Shown here: positions 9,680-18,953 of the stretch, piece after piece
Layout: every line of letters starts with the position of its first letter
Position numbering within the stretch: position 1 is the first letter of the stretch
Assembly: GCA_030448225.1 (NCBI GenBank)
Contig: JAUJNJ010000004.1
Coordinates: 31,010-95,009, forward strand
Reading direction: 5' to 3'
DNA: 64,000 nt
DNA from: Phycisphaerae bacterium
Lineage (GTDB): Bacteria; Planctomycetota; Phycisphaerae; Tepidisphaerales; Tepidisphaeraceae
Position numbers and translations under genes: made by a program
The notes under the pieces: model-generated
Databases searched by the model: none
Told to the model about the DNA's origin: nothing
What the model saw: the letters and a program-made list of their open reading frames with translations, nothing else

Positions 9680-10651
9680 ATGGAACCCTCGCCCTCCCCA
9701 TCCTCATCGCTGCGATCACCGTCGCGATGGCGACGCTCGGCCTGGTGAAGGCCTGGCGGTGCAAGCCGGGCGCGGGCGGACAAGCGGCGGCTGGCGAGCG
9801 GCTCAGCACCGACCGGCCGTATGACGAGCCGACCACCGGCCCGTCGCGGTCGATCACGATCAAGGACGACGTCGACGGCCGCTGCCGCCGCTGCTGGCGA
9901 AGCTGAAGTTCGTCCGCAGCGTCAACCGCTGATTCAGGCGTCCGAGGCGAGCATCGCCCGGTTCCTGCTCGTCGCGATGGGCAGCGGGCTGATCGTGCTG
10001 CTGCTGCTGGTGTTCGTCGTGACGACTCCTTCGCCCTGCCGCCGATCGCGGCGGTCGCCGCGGTACGTTGTTCTTCGTGCTGAAGATGAAGTTTCGTGCG
10101 TGAAGCGGCAGCGGATCCTCGGCGACCAGGTCGCCCGAGCCGCTGGACTTCCTCGCCCGCATCCTCCAGGCCGGCCACAGCTTCAGCACCGGGTTGCAGA
10201 TGATGGCGACGAGCTGCCCAAGCCGCTCGCTGGCGAGTTCCGTCGCGCCTACGACCAGCACAGCCTCGGGCAGAACGTCGAGGAGTGCTGACCGACATGA
10301 GCCGCCGGATCGAGGCGACCGACTTCGCGTTCTTCGTCACCGCCGTGTTCATCAACCGCCAGACCGGCGGCGACCTGTCGGAGGTGTTGAAGAACATCGT
10401 AGCTGGCGACGATCCGCGCCCGCCAGCGTTTGCAGCAGCAGGTGAAGGCCAAGACCGCCGAGGGCCGCTTCACCGGCTACGTGATGGTCGCGTTCCGCTG
10501 ATCATGTTCGTGATCGCCCACACGCTCAACCCGGAGTACGCCAACACGCTGCTGAACACGAGCCGCCGGCCGCAAGATGCTCGCCGCCGCCGGCACGTTC
10601 CAGATCCTTGGCCTGTTCGCGATCAAGCGGATCACGACGGTGAAGGTGTGA
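9680..10651 (+). CDS. tadB: Tad inner-membrane protein TadB (frameshifted)
   Basis: The start at ATG 9680 follows the repeat block. Shifted frames give LALPILIAAITVAMATLG (membrane helix), LIQASEASIARFLLVAMG and a poly-Leu helix (IVLLLLVFVV), then the T2SSF domain: FLARILQAGHSFSTGLQMMA, EEVLTDMSRRIEATDF and FINRQTGGDLSEVLKNIV. The last helix segment is TGYVMVAF...LIMFVIAHTLNPEY, ending TTVKV-stop at 10651. TadB with TadC forms the inner-membrane platform of the Tad machine. The order cpaF-tadB-tadC is the usual one. About six to eight indels are needed. Confidence 0.82.
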
Positions 10652-10763
10652 GGGGAAGTAGGGGAAGCTGCCAGTTCCTGAAGGTCAGTTGCTAGTGGGA
10701 GAGCAGGAATCGCGTCGTTCCTCCTTCACAGCACCAGCAACCGACAACCAGCAACCTATCCAA
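10652..10763. repeat. Post-stop repeat after tadB
   Basis: Begins right after the tadB stop with GGGGAAGTAGGGGAAGC, then GGTCAGTTGCTAGTGG. The partly inverted arm near 10725-10758 is CACCAGCAACC, GACAACC and AGCAACC. It is an imperfect hairpin of the same architecture as the other post-stop repeats. No ORF is present. Confidence 0.45.
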
Positions 10764-11715
10764 ATGGACCAACAGCTCATCTTCATCCTCTGCGTCTTCG
10801 CCGTCACCATGGCGGCCCAGCGCAAAGGTCGAAGCTGCTGGTGAAGAGCGACGGCGTCAAGCTGCGCGACCGCCTGCAGCGGAGCGAGACGCCGCCGCCG
10901 CCGCTCGACCATGGCGTCTCGGTCGGGCGGGGCGGCGGCGGTGGCGGGGCGCGGGTTCGCCGGCATCCGGTCGCCTCTTCCAGCGGATGGGCCAGGCGGC
11001 ATCCGAGCCGTTCATGCCCAAGACGCGCGAGTTGCCAGTCGAGCCTGCGGCAGAACCTCGCCCGCGCCGGCATCTACCAGCCCTCGGCCGCCCAGGTCGT
11101 CACCGGGTGTAAGCTCATCTTCCTGGTGCTCGGCGTCGTCGGCGGCTATGTCGTCGGCTCGTCGATGGGTCAAATGCTCTTCGGCGTGTCGCTCGGCGGC
11201 CTGCTCGGCTACGTCGCACCCACGATGTGGTCAAGGGCCGCATCGCGTCGAACCAGCAGGCCGCCGACGTACGGCCTGGCCGACGCAGTTGGACTCCGCG
11301 GTCGTCTCGGTGTCGAGGTGGGCCTCACCGTCGACTCCGCCATGCAGCGCGTCGGGCAGGTCCGCGCTGGCCCACCCGGCCCTCGCCCGCGAGATGGGCA
11401 CGCGCACATGGAGACGCGGCCGGGCTCTCCCGCACTGAATCATTGCGGAATTTGGGGGCCCGAACCGGGAACCCGGGCGCTGCAATCGTTCGTATCGATG
11501 TTGATACAAGCAGAACGCTCGGCACCAGCATCGCCGCCGCACTGCGGATCCACTCCGACACGCTGCGGCAGGCCCGCCAGCACGCGGCGGAGGAACTGGC
11601 GGCCATGTCGGTCAAGATGACGTTCCTGCTCGTGCTGTTCATCTTCCTGGCCACGTTCATCGTGCTGGCCGGCCCGACGGTCATCAAGATGACGCAGAGC
11701 CTGCTGTTCGAGTAA
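10764..11715 (+). CDS. tadC: Tad inner-membrane protein TadC (frameshifted)
   Basis: ATG 10764 gives MDQQLIFILCVFAVTMAAQR, a membrane start. Later segments are LRQNLARAGIYQPSAAQ, a helix pair (LIFLVLGVVGGYVVGSSMGQ, MLFGVSLGGLLGYVAP), LADALDSAVVSVEVGLTVDS, SFVSMLIQAER, then a clean C-terminus: HSDTLRQARQHAAEEL and the helix TFLLVLFIFLATFIVLAGP, ending SLLFE at 11715. This is the T2SSF-type TadC topology. It completes the core Tad machine. The middle of the gene (about 10900-11500) has the most indels. Confidence 0.82.
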
Positions 11716-11867
11716 GTCCCGTCGTACGGCCCTGCACCCATCAGCACGCGGCGTCGGAAGGGCACGGCCGCCCAAGGTCCTTGCGGCAGTTTATGTCCTC
11801 CGGACGCGATTGAGGTTATGTCGGCCGCGCAATCAGACGACGAGAAGGACAGCAAGGAGAGCGACCG

Positions 11868-12468
11868 ATGGCGACCCCGAACCGCAACACGATGCTCGAC
11901 CGCCACGCGTCGACCGCGCCCTCGCGCGCGCTGGCCCTCGTGGGCGGCGCGAGCGGCGGCGGCGGCGACGAGCACGTCACGCACGGCGAGCGGTTCCCGG
12001 CGGCCGACGTCCCGCGCCCGGTCGACCGGATGGCCGACGGCAGATCGCGTCCGCCCGCGCCGACGCCACGCTGCACGGGCAGCACTTCGACGGCGCGTGC
12101 AGCTCAACTCGCTCGGCCGCCGAAGCTCCAGTACATGCCGAAGGACGACGACGCCTGCGACCCGCTCGCTGTTCACCTCGACCCGCGAAGCAGCCCCGCC
12201 CTCGCCGCCGGGCCGCCGCGAGGCGACGATGGCGTTCCTGCTCGACGCCGGCCTGCTCGAGACGCAGGTGCAACTGAAGGACGGACCCAACCCCGACGAG
12301 CGCGTCGGCCGGCCGCGGCCTGAAGGCGCCGACGAAGGCGGCGCCGGCGACGGCGGCGGCGACACGGTCACCCTCGAATTACCCATGCCCGGCGGCGACA
12401 AGGCCGGCAAACAGCCGCATTTCGTATCGGCGTGTGTCTTCCGGAGAGAGAATGCCCGATCGACGTGA
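11868..12468 (+). CDS. Unknown protein downstream of tadC (frameshifted)
   Basis: I do not recognise a family. ATG 11868 gives MATPNRNTMLDRHASTAPSR, rich in Ala and Gly. After indels near 12045 and later come IASARADATLHGQHFDG, YMPKDDDACDPLAVH, MAFLLDAGLLETQVQLKDG and VTLELPMPGGDKAGK. The last frame stops at 12468, three bases before a perfect hairpin (12471-12497), which supports this end. No signal peptide or membrane helix is obvious. The position after tadC, in the same direction, suggests a link to the Tad locus but proves none. An alternative start is ATG 11818. Confidence 0.5.
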
Positions 12469-12470
12469 TG

Positions 12471-12497
12471 AAGGACGGCTCCCCACGGGCCGTCCTT
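12471..12497 (+). terminator. Perfect hairpin after the tadC-distal gene
   Basis: AAGGACGGC and GCCGTCCTT form a 9 bp perfect stem with a 9-base loop, starting 3 bases after a stop codon. The following sequence (GTCTCGTTATGG) has only a weak T content, so termination may be partial or Rho-assisted. Confidence 0.6.
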
Positions 12498-13091
12498 GTC
12501 TCGTTATGGAGCCAGCGTACGCGACCGACCTTGTCGCGAACGAGCAGGCTTGCGGATCACGAGCTGTGACCGAAGTCCGTCCCACATCACGCATACCAGT
12601 GACGGGACCGGTCTCGGAAGCTGCTGGCGTGCCACCAGGTGGCCACGCCGGTCAGCGCGGATCTGCTTCTCCCAGCACGCGCCCGCGACACAACGGCCTG
12701 CTTCGGCGGCCGTGCTCCCAGGTTACTGGTTCTGCGGAAGAAGCCCTTCATGCGTGCCGACGTGGAGGCGTCGCCCAGTCCTCTCGGGGAACCCGGCGGC
12801 ACGCCCGCACGATGCACGAGCTCGCTGTGTCTGGAGGATCGAACGACACGACCCGCCGTAAAGCGAGGCTATTGCGACAGGTGTGTCTCCTTTGGAACAC
12901 GCGTGCCGCGTCGCGTCGGCGACCGCTCGCTTCACTGCAAGCTGAACCGCAACGAAGCGGGGGAAACCGGCTTCGTTTTCTGCCCGCGGCACCGAATCTT
13001 GCGGAGCCGGCCTGAGGCACTCGGTTTGCGGGTTGATCCGCTCCACGTCCGCCCGTCCGGTGGTGGGCCGCACTCACAAAGGGAGCTGATC
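12498..13091. other. Intergenic region, no gene supported
   Basis: About 590 bp between the hairpin and the low-complexity protein gene. ORFs cross it on both strands, but none shows a recognisable domain, signal peptide or convincing codon pattern. It is slightly less GC-rich than its surroundings. It probably contains the promoter of the gene at 13092. A Shine-Dalgarno-like AGGGAG lies just upstream of that ATG. Confidence 0.4.
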
Positions 13092-14730
13092 ATGACCAAG
13101 AACACTCGACAACGTCTGCTCGTCGCTGCTTCGGCCGCCTGCCTTCTGCTCGGTACGACCACGTTCGCCCAGAGCGGCGGCGGCGGCGGCGGTGGGGGTG
13201 CCGGCGGCGGTGGCGCGTCGGCGGGCGGCGGGGCATCGGGCGGCGGCGGGCGGGCGTCCGGCGGTGGGGCGTCCGGCGGGCGTCCGCTCAGGGCGGATCG
13301 ACCGGCGGGCAGGGCGGGTCGGGCGGCGGCAGGGCGGGTCGGGCAACGGCGGGTCGCGCGCGCGCAGGCCGGCTCGGGTAGCGGCAGCCGGAGCGGCTCG
13401 GGCAACGCCGGGCAGGACACCAACTCCGCCGCCGGCTCGTCAACAGCAACAACGACAACCGCGCCAACAACGCCGGCAACTCCAACAGCGCGAACAACGC
13501 GAACAACGCCAACAACGGCACCCGCAGCAACACCGCCGGCAGCCGCAACCAGCAGCGCCAGACGGGCAACGCGAACAACGGCGACAACGCGCCGAACAAC
13601 AACCGCACCCGGACCGACGGGACCGAGGTCGGCAACGGCGCAAGGCGACCAACCGTGGCGGCGACACCGTCGACCGCGGCCAGACCGAGGCCCAGGAACG
13701 CCTGGTCGGCAACCAGAACCCGCGGTCGCCGCGCCGCGACCGCAACGACGCCAACGAGGGCGCGCGGCGAGGCCAACGAGACGCCGACCCGCCAGCAGGA
13801 CGCGCGTCCGGCACCGGCAGCGCGAACGGCACGAGCCGCACCCGCACCGAGACGACCGAGGCCGACGGGAGATGGCGACGGCGACCGCGGCACCCGCACC
13901 GGAGCGCCGACAGGGGCGAAGGCCTGATGCCACCCGCACCTGCGGCAACGGCCGCGACCTCAACGACGCGATCCGCGAGGACGCGATCCTCAACGGCGAC
14001 CGGACCGACAACACCAACAACGAGGACATCGGCACGCCCCTCAGCGACCGCCAGTCCGAAACCGCCGACGGCCAGAACGGCGACACGAACAACACCGACG
14101 GCGGCGGCGCGGTCGGCGGCGGCGGCAATGCCGGCGGTGGAGGCGGCGAGGCGATGCCCGAGGACGCGCCCAGACCGCCGCCGCCGAGCAGGGCGGCAGC
14201 GGCAACGCGGCCGACATGACGTCGCTCGAGGAGGTCGGCTGCGCCCTCGCGACCGCCCAGACGGAGCACGGCGCCGCGAACGTCGGGTGCCGCGTGATCC
14301 GCGAGGTCCGGGTAAGAGCGACGAGTACAAGAAGGTCGCCACCCAGCTCCGCCAGAGCGGCGAGAAGGTCGAGCAGGTCCGCGAGCAGGCGAACGGCCAG
14401 CCCGCCCCTGAGGCCGTCACCGATCTCGCCGAGCAGCGGCTGAAGGTGAACGCAGCTCACGCGGGATGGAGGAGGACGCCCTCCGAAAGGACGAGCGCGT
14501 GAGCGCGCCAGCGCACGCGTCGACCGTCTCGCCGCCCGCCGCGACGAACTCCGCCGAACAGCCCGCCCCCGAGGCCCCGTCGCCCCGGCGAGAACGCCAA
14601 CACCGACGGCAACACCGACGCGTGATCCTGCCGCGCCACGGGCCGGTAGGGACGCGCGGCTCGTTCGGAAACGGACGACGCGCCGACAGGACATCAACAC
14701 CGATCGAGGAGCAGGACACCCACCTGGGTC
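13092..14730 (+). CDS. Secreted Gly/Asn-rich low-complexity protein (frameshifted)
   Basis: ATG 13092 follows AGGGAG and gives MTKNTRQRLLVAASAACLL and a typical Sec signal peptide ending in TTFAQS. The mature start is almost pure Gly/Ser/Ala (13175-13310). After an indel the next block is Asn-rich (NNDNRANNAGNSNS, NNANNANNGTRSN), then Arg/Asn/Thr-rich (NNRTRTDGTEV). Later segments include LNDAIREDAILNGDRTDNT, a second Gly/Asn block, and a charged, coiled-coil-like end (YKKVATQLRQSGEKVEQVRE). The 3' end is uncertain because of indels; I stop before the convergent gene at 14743. It resembles extracellular matrix or adhesin-type low-complexity proteins. A Tad link is inferred from position only. 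Confidence 0.55.
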
Positions 14731-14742
14731 GTTTTTCAGCAC

Positions 14743-15282
14743 CTATTCGGGACCGGAGTGGTCTTCTTTGGCGGCCGGCTGTTGCCGCGCGACGAATCCA
14801 TCCGCCGAGCACGCTTGCAGCATCGTTCCGGCTATGCGGTCGGCGGTGCCGCGAACCGCGGATGCGCGCGCCGCGATTCCCGGCTGCGACCGCACGCACT
14901 GGAAACTCCCGCAAAGGCGAGCGGGTCCTTCACCCGTCAGCCCTGCATTTCGGCGCGCGATCGCCCCGCGTAGGACCCCGCCGAACCCGCGGTCGCGCAC
15001 GGGGGCGGCGTCTGCGGGAGACAGCCCGAACGCGTCGGCCACCCGGCGCTCGGGCTCAGCGTCCGGCACCGATTGCAGCGCGTGGTCGAGGACGAACGAC
15101 GCCAACGCCGCCGCCGTCACGTGCGGCGGCAACGAGATCCGCATGTCGTCGGTGAACCCGTGAGGCAGGGGACTGCGCCGCCCGCGGCGGCGCAGGCCGC
15201 GCACCCACAAGACGATCGGCAGCGACACGAGGCCGATGCCGAGCGCGGCGAGCGCGAGTTCGATGAGCGTTTCGTGGGTCAC
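14743..15282 (-). CDS. Hypothetical protein with one membrane anchor
   Basis: GTG at 15282 begins VTHETLIELALAALGIGLVS, a single N-terminal membrane helix, then an Arg-rich stop-transfer segment (WVRGLRRRGRRSP) and a soluble domain of about 145 residues with ISLPPHVTAAALASFVLDH. Length is 179 residues. I do not recognise the family. The GTG start is chosen because the hydrophobic helix follows immediately and the longer ORF adds only an Arg/Pro-rich out-of-character extension. It lies 70 bp downstream of another small membrane protein gene in the same direction. Confidence 0.55.
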   Translation of the reverse strand: MTHETLIELALAALGIGLVSLPIVLWVRGLRRRGRRSPLPHGFTDDMRISLPPHVTAAALASFVLDHALQSVPDAEPERRVADAFGLSPADAAPVRDRGFGGVLRGAIARRNAGLTGEGPARLCGSFQCVRSQPGIAARASAVRGTADRIAGTMLQACSADGFVARQQPAAKEDHSGPE

Positions 15283-15352
15283 GCGTTGCCCCCGTTCGCG
15301 CAAATGACGATCGCCGGGAGGTCCGCAGCCTCCCGCAGCATAAGCGGCCGCG

Positions 15353-15766
15353 TCAACCGTGCATCGCGGCGTCCGCCGGCGGTTGGTTCGATGCCTTGCG
15401 GAAGGCATGGGCCACGTTCCGGCGGCTCAGTAACCCGATTGTGGCGATGCCGAGCAGGGTGCCGAGCGGGAACACAAAAAGCGCCGCGGCGCCGACGCAC
15501 AGGCTGAACCAGGGGTATCGCGGGGTGTAGAGGAACGCGCCCGCCACGGCACTCATCACTCCGAAGGTGATCATGCCGGCCCCGGCAAGGCGCGCGTCGG
15601 TCTGTGGCACGGCGATGCAGACCATGACGCCGCCGAGCGTCGTCATCGCGGCGAAGACCCAGTAGCAGTACGCGAGCACGCGAAGGTAATGCAGATGTGC
15701 CGGCCGAACTTCGGCGTCCGGCGGCGCGTACGCGATCGGCGCGGGCTTTGGCATCGAGTTCTGCAT
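15353..15766 (-). CDS. Small four-helix membrane protein
   Basis: A 137-residue protein with an N-terminal cytoplasmic segment (MQNSMPKPAPIAYAPPDAEV) and four hydrophobic stretches: around YCYWVFAAMTTLGGVMVCIA, GAGMITFGVMSAVAGAFLY, FSLCVGAAALFVFPLGTLLG and a shorter last segment leading to LLSRRNVAHAF. This layout is common in uncharacterised planctomycete proteins related to DUF4870-like families. The function is unknown. Confidence 0.65.
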   Translation of the reverse strand: MQNSMPKPAPIAYAPPDAEVRPAHLHYLRVLAYCYWVFAAMTTLGGVMVCIAVPQTDARLAGAGMITFGVMSAVAGAFLYTPRYPWFSLCVGAAALFVFPLGTLLGIATIGLLSRRNVAHAFRKASNQPPADAAMHG

Positions 15767-15869
15767 CGGAAGCGCGATGCGACCGTCGAACAGCGCGACC
15801 GCGCGGAGGTGAAGATCCGCCGGTCCGTCTCAGACATGGGATCGTCCGGCGGGACGGACGGCGCGCGGA

Positions 15870-16964
15870 TCACAGCCGCATCGTGTTGAACAGCGTGTCG
15901 TTCGTCTTCTGCTTGCCGAGCACGTCGAGCAGGGTCTTGAGCGCCTGCGTCGGGGGCATCGTCATCAGGTGGCGGCGGACCTTGCGGGCGGCCTCGAGGT
16001 GTTCGGGGGAAAGGAGCTTCTCCTCCTTGCGGGTGCCGGACTCGGCGATGTTCAACGCGGGGTAGATGCGCTGGTCGGAGAGCTTGCGGTCGAGCGTCAA
16101 TTCCATGTTGCCGGTGCCCTTGAACTCCTCGTAGATCACCTTGTCCATCTGGCTGCCGGTGTCGATCAGGCACGTGGCGATGATCGTGAGCGACCCGCCG
16201 TTCTCGATCTTCCGCGCCGCGCCGAACAGGCGCTTGGGGATCTCCAGCGCGCGGTTGTCGAGGCCGCCCGACATCGTGCGCCCGCCCGAGGGGCCGCCGA
16301 CGTTGAAGTTGCGGCCGAGGCGGGTGAGCGAGTCGAGCAGCACGACGATGTCGGCGCCGAACTCCACCTGCCGCTTGCACCGCTCGATCACGAGTTGCGC
16401 GAGGTCGAGGTGCTTGTCGACCGTGTTGTCGTTGCTCGAGGCGAACACCTGCCCCGGCACGTTGCGCTTCATGTCGGTCACCTCCTCCGGCCGCTCGTCG
16501 ATCAGCAGGAGGTAGAGCTGCGTCTTGGGGTAGTTGGCCGCGATCCCCTTGGCGATGTTCTGCATGAGGATCGTCTTGCCCGTGCGCGGCGGGGCGACGA
16601 TCAGCCCGCGCTGGCCGAAGCCGATCGGCGCGAGGATGTCGATCACGCGGGTCGTCAGCTCGGCGGGGTTGTGCTCGAGCTTGATCATCGGCGACGGGTC
16701 GAGCGCGGTGGCGTCGTAGAGCGGGACGGTGTCGATGTAGTCGTCGGGGTTGCGCCCCTCGATCGTCTCGATGCGGTTGAGCGCCCGGCCCTTCGGGACG
16801 CCGCGCAGGAGCAGGCCGGGGCGGAGGCGCAGCTCGCGGATCACCTGGCGGGGCACGACGAAGTTCCCCTTGGCGGGGCGCAGGGGGTGGACCGGGTCGC
16901 GGAGCTGGCCGTCCTGCCGCTCGTCGGTGAACTGAAGGAGGCCTTCGACGTGTCCGTTGGTCAT
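15870..16964 (-). CDS. rho: Transcription termination factor Rho
   Basis: Residues from ATG 16964 (MTNGHVEGLLQF) give a 364-residue Rho. The cold-shock RNA-binding domain is first (GNFVVPRQVIRELRLRPGLL), then the RecA-like motor: Walker A APPRTGKT, YLLLIDERPEEVTDM, DIVVLLDSLTRLGRNF, the Q/R-loop region GGPSGGRTMSGGLDNRALE and MELTLDRKLSDQRIYPA. Rho is a hexameric RNA-dependent helicase that releases transcripts. Compared with the usual 420 or so residues, the N-terminal helical Rho_N domain is short or absent with this start. The longer open frame upstream encodes no recognisable Rho_N. It is divergent from yqeY. Confidence 0.96.
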   Translation of the reverse strand: MTNGHVEGLLQFTDERQDGQLRDPVHPLRPAKGNFVVPRQVIRELRLRPGLLLRGVPKGRALNRIETIEGRNPDDYIDTVPLYDATALDPSPMIKLEHNPAELTTRVIDILAPIGFGQRGLIVAPPRTGKTILMQNIAKGIAANYPKTQLYLLLIDERPEEVTDMKRNVPGQVFASSNDNTVDKHLDLAQLVIERCKRQVEFGADIVVLLDSLTRLGRNFNVGGPSGGRTMSGGLDNRALEIPKRLFGAARKIENGGSLTIIATCLIDTGSQMDKVIYEEFKGTGNMELTLDRKLSDQRIYPALNIAESGTRKEEKLLSPEHLEAARKVRRHLMTMPPTQALKTLLDVLGKQKTNDTLFNTMRL

Positions 16965-17187
16965 GCTGCGGTTGTCCGTAGATCGGCCGCCGGCGCGCGC
17001 GGGAGCGGCGCGCCGCGGTCGTGGTCGTTGTCCGTTGGTCCGGTCGGCGTCGTCGCTCGGGGGCGGCCCCGCGCGACTCGCGCGGGCGACCCGTCGTGGA
17101 CGAACCCTCGTCCGACAGGGCAGGGAAGGGCGTCTCCGGCAAGGAGATACGGTATCATAGCCGAGCCCCAACAGGAGAAAAAGAGAC

Positions 17188-17616
17188 ATGGACCTGCAAT
17201 CCCGCCTACAGGACGACATGAAGACCGCGCTGAAGTCCGGCCAGAAGGACCGCCTGGGCGTGATCCGCATGCTCCTCAGCGACGTGAAGAACATCGACCT
17301 CAACCCCCAGAAGCCCACCGCCGAGGAAGTCGTCGCCGCCTACGGGAAGCGGCTGCGCAAGAGTGTGGAGGAGTACGAGAAGCTGGGCAAGGCCGAAGAG
17401 GTCGCCAAGCTGCGGTCGGAGATCGCGGTCGTGGACGAGTACCTGCCGAAGAAGGCGTCGCCCGAGGAGACGGCCAAGCTCGTCGACGCGTTCGTCGCGG
17501 AGAACAGCTACACGATGAAGGACATGGGCAAGGCGATGGGCGCGTTCATGAAGCAGCACGGCGCGAACGTGGAGGCGGGAACGGTGAACAAACTGCTGAA
17601 GGAGCGGCTGAAGTAG
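17188..17616 (+). CDS. yqeY: YqeY/GatB-tail domain protein
   Basis: A 142-residue protein with AGGAGA about 10 bases before the ATG. It shows the family pattern LQDDMKTALKSGQKDRLGVI, RMLLSDVKNIDL, EVAKLRSEIAVVDEYLPKK, MGKAMGAFMKQHGANVEAG and a final LLKERLK. The domain matches the tRNA-binding tail of GatB, the amidotransferase that makes Gln-tRNA or Asn-tRNA. Stand-alone YqeY proteins are widespread, and their precise role is not settled. Length and all conserved blocks are normal. Confidence 0.94.
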   Translation: MDLQSRLQDDMKTALKSGQKDRLGVIRMLLSDVKNIDLNPQKPTAEEVVAAYGKRLRKSVEEYEKLGKAEEVAKLRSEIAVVDEYLPKKASPEETAKLVDAFVAENSYTMKDMGKAMGAFMKQHGANVEAGTVNKLLKERLK

Positions 17617-17859
17617 CGCCGCGATCACCGTCCGTTCGTGCCGCTCGTTTCCTTCTGCTTCAGCCCCTCGATCGCACGTGACCGCCCCGGGCGGAAGCCC
17701 GGGGTCGGCGAGGGAAGACCAGCCGGCTCCCGCCCGCGGCTGTCAGGTGTGGAACGACGGGCATCCCAGAATCTTGCGGATCTCATCCCGCGCAGTTTCT
17801 CACCTGTTCCCCGCGACGCCCGGCAAGACGTAGTCCGCGTCCGATCCGATCCAACCACC

Positions 17860-18345
17860 ATGCCCGACTCCACGACCATGCCTTCCATTGGCGACGTCGC
17901 CCCGGCCTTCGAACTTCCATCGAGCACGGGCGAGAACGTCAGCCTCGCGGCCCTCACCGCGCAAGGCGCCGTTGTCGTCTACTTCTATCCGAAGGCCGAC
18001 ACGCCCGGCTGCACGACCCAAGCGTGCGGGTTCCGCGACTCGGCCGACGCGTACCGCGAGGCGGGCGTGAGCGTCGTCGGCATCAGCCCGGACCCGGTGA
18101 AGAAGGTGGCGAAGTTCGCCGAGAAGTTCGCGCTGAGCTTCCCGCTCCTGGCCGACGCCGACCACGCGGTCTGCGAGTCGTACGGCGTGTGGCAGGAGAA
18201 GCGCATGTACGGGCGGACGTACATGGGCGTCGCGCGCACGACGTTCGTCATCGGGAAAACCGGAACGGTGCTGCACGTCTTCGAGCGCGTGAAGCCGGCG
18301 GGCCACGAGGCGGACGTGCTGGCGTGGATGCGGTCGAACGCCTGA
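17860..18345 (+). CDS. bcp: Thioredoxin-dependent peroxiredoxin, Bcp/PrxQ type
   Basis: A 161-residue peroxiredoxin. The active site ADTPGCTTQACGFRD puts the peroxidatic Cys at C51 and the resolving Cys at C56, the spacing of atypical 2-Cys BCP/PrxQ enzymes. VVVYFYPKADTPG, VVGISPD and GVARTTFVIGKTG are also typical. It reduces H2O2 and organic peroxides in the cytoplasm using thioredoxin. ATG 17860 is used; ATG 17878 (MPSIGD) would also fit the family. Confidence 0.94.
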   Translation: MPDSTTMPSIGDVAPAFELPSSTGENVSLAALTAQGAVVVYFYPKADTPGCTTQACGFRDSADAYREAGVSVVGISPDPVKKVAKFAEKFALSFPLLADADHAVCESYGVWQEKRMYGRTYMGVARTTFVIGKTGTVLHVFERVKPAGHEADVLAWMRSNA

Positions 18346-18572
18346 CGAATCCACCGCTTAGCGTAAAGCTGCGGCGCGGGGCCTCGGGCCGCCTGCCGCG
18401 GCCGCAGGTATGCGACGGCGACCATTTAACGTTCCGATAATGTGGCCGTTCACCTTGTCGTGAGCCGATTGATCTGCTATTGCTCCGCCCGAACCGACCG
18501 CGAAGGAACGCGGGCCGCGGGCGCGGGCCGCTCACCATTGGGCTAACCACCGAAGTGCAGGAGTACACCGTC

Positions 18573-18839
18573 ATGGCAAAGAAGATCATCCCCGCCGCGA
18601 AGAAGGCTGTCGCGAAGATCGTCGCGAAGAAGTCCGCCGTCGCCGCCCCCGCGGCCGTGTCGAGCACCGCCGTCCGCAACACGCCGATCCCCAAGGCGGT
18701 CCCCGCCGCGGCTCCCGCCCGCCGGGAGGTGACGGCCCAGCAGATCGCCCTCCGCGCGTACGAGATCTCGCTGTCGGGCACCGGCGGCTCGCCGGACGAC
18801 AACTGGTTCCGCGCCGAGCGCGAACTGCGCGGCGCGTAA
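18573..18839 (+). CDS. DUF2934-like small protein with Lys/Ala-rich leader
   Basis: An 88-residue protein. The first 50 residues are Lys/Ala/Pro-rich (MAKKIIPAAKKAVAKIVAKK), histone-H1-like. The last 38, ITAQQ-like VTAQQIALRAYEISLSGTGG then DDNWFRAERELRG, match the DUF2934 pattern (AY-I-L-SG ... W-AERE). The function is unknown; the basic tail suggests nucleic-acid contact (inference). A long hairpin repeat starts three bases after the stop. Confidence 0.8.
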   Translation: MAKKIIPAAKKAVAKIVAKKSAVAAPAAVSSTAVRNTPIPKAVPAAAPARREVTAQQIALRAYEISLSGTGGSPDDNWFRAERELRGA

Positions 18840-18841
18840 GA

Positions 18842-18929
18842 AGAAGTGGGGAGTAGAAGAGTGGGAGGTGGGGTGTCGGAGGGATGATTGTCCGACTCCC
18901 GGCTCCCCACCCCCCACGCTCTACTCTTC
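18842..18929. repeat. Post-stop hairpin repeat (GTGG/CCAC family)
   Basis: The left arm has GAAGTGGGGAGTAGAAGAG and TGGGAGGTGGGGTGTCGGA. The right arm has TCCGACTCCCGGCTCCCCA and CCCCCCACGCTCTACTCTTC, its imperfect reverse complement, around a loop of about 10 bases. It lies between a stop codon and the next start (18954). Confidence 0.65.
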
Positions 18930-18953
18930 AAACGCGTCGCCTACAATCGCCGG

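Noticed and set aside
4740..11600. Programmed ribosomal frameshifting in the Tad genes
   Set aside because: The shifts are too many, lack slippery heptamers and occur in both directions; base errors explain them better.
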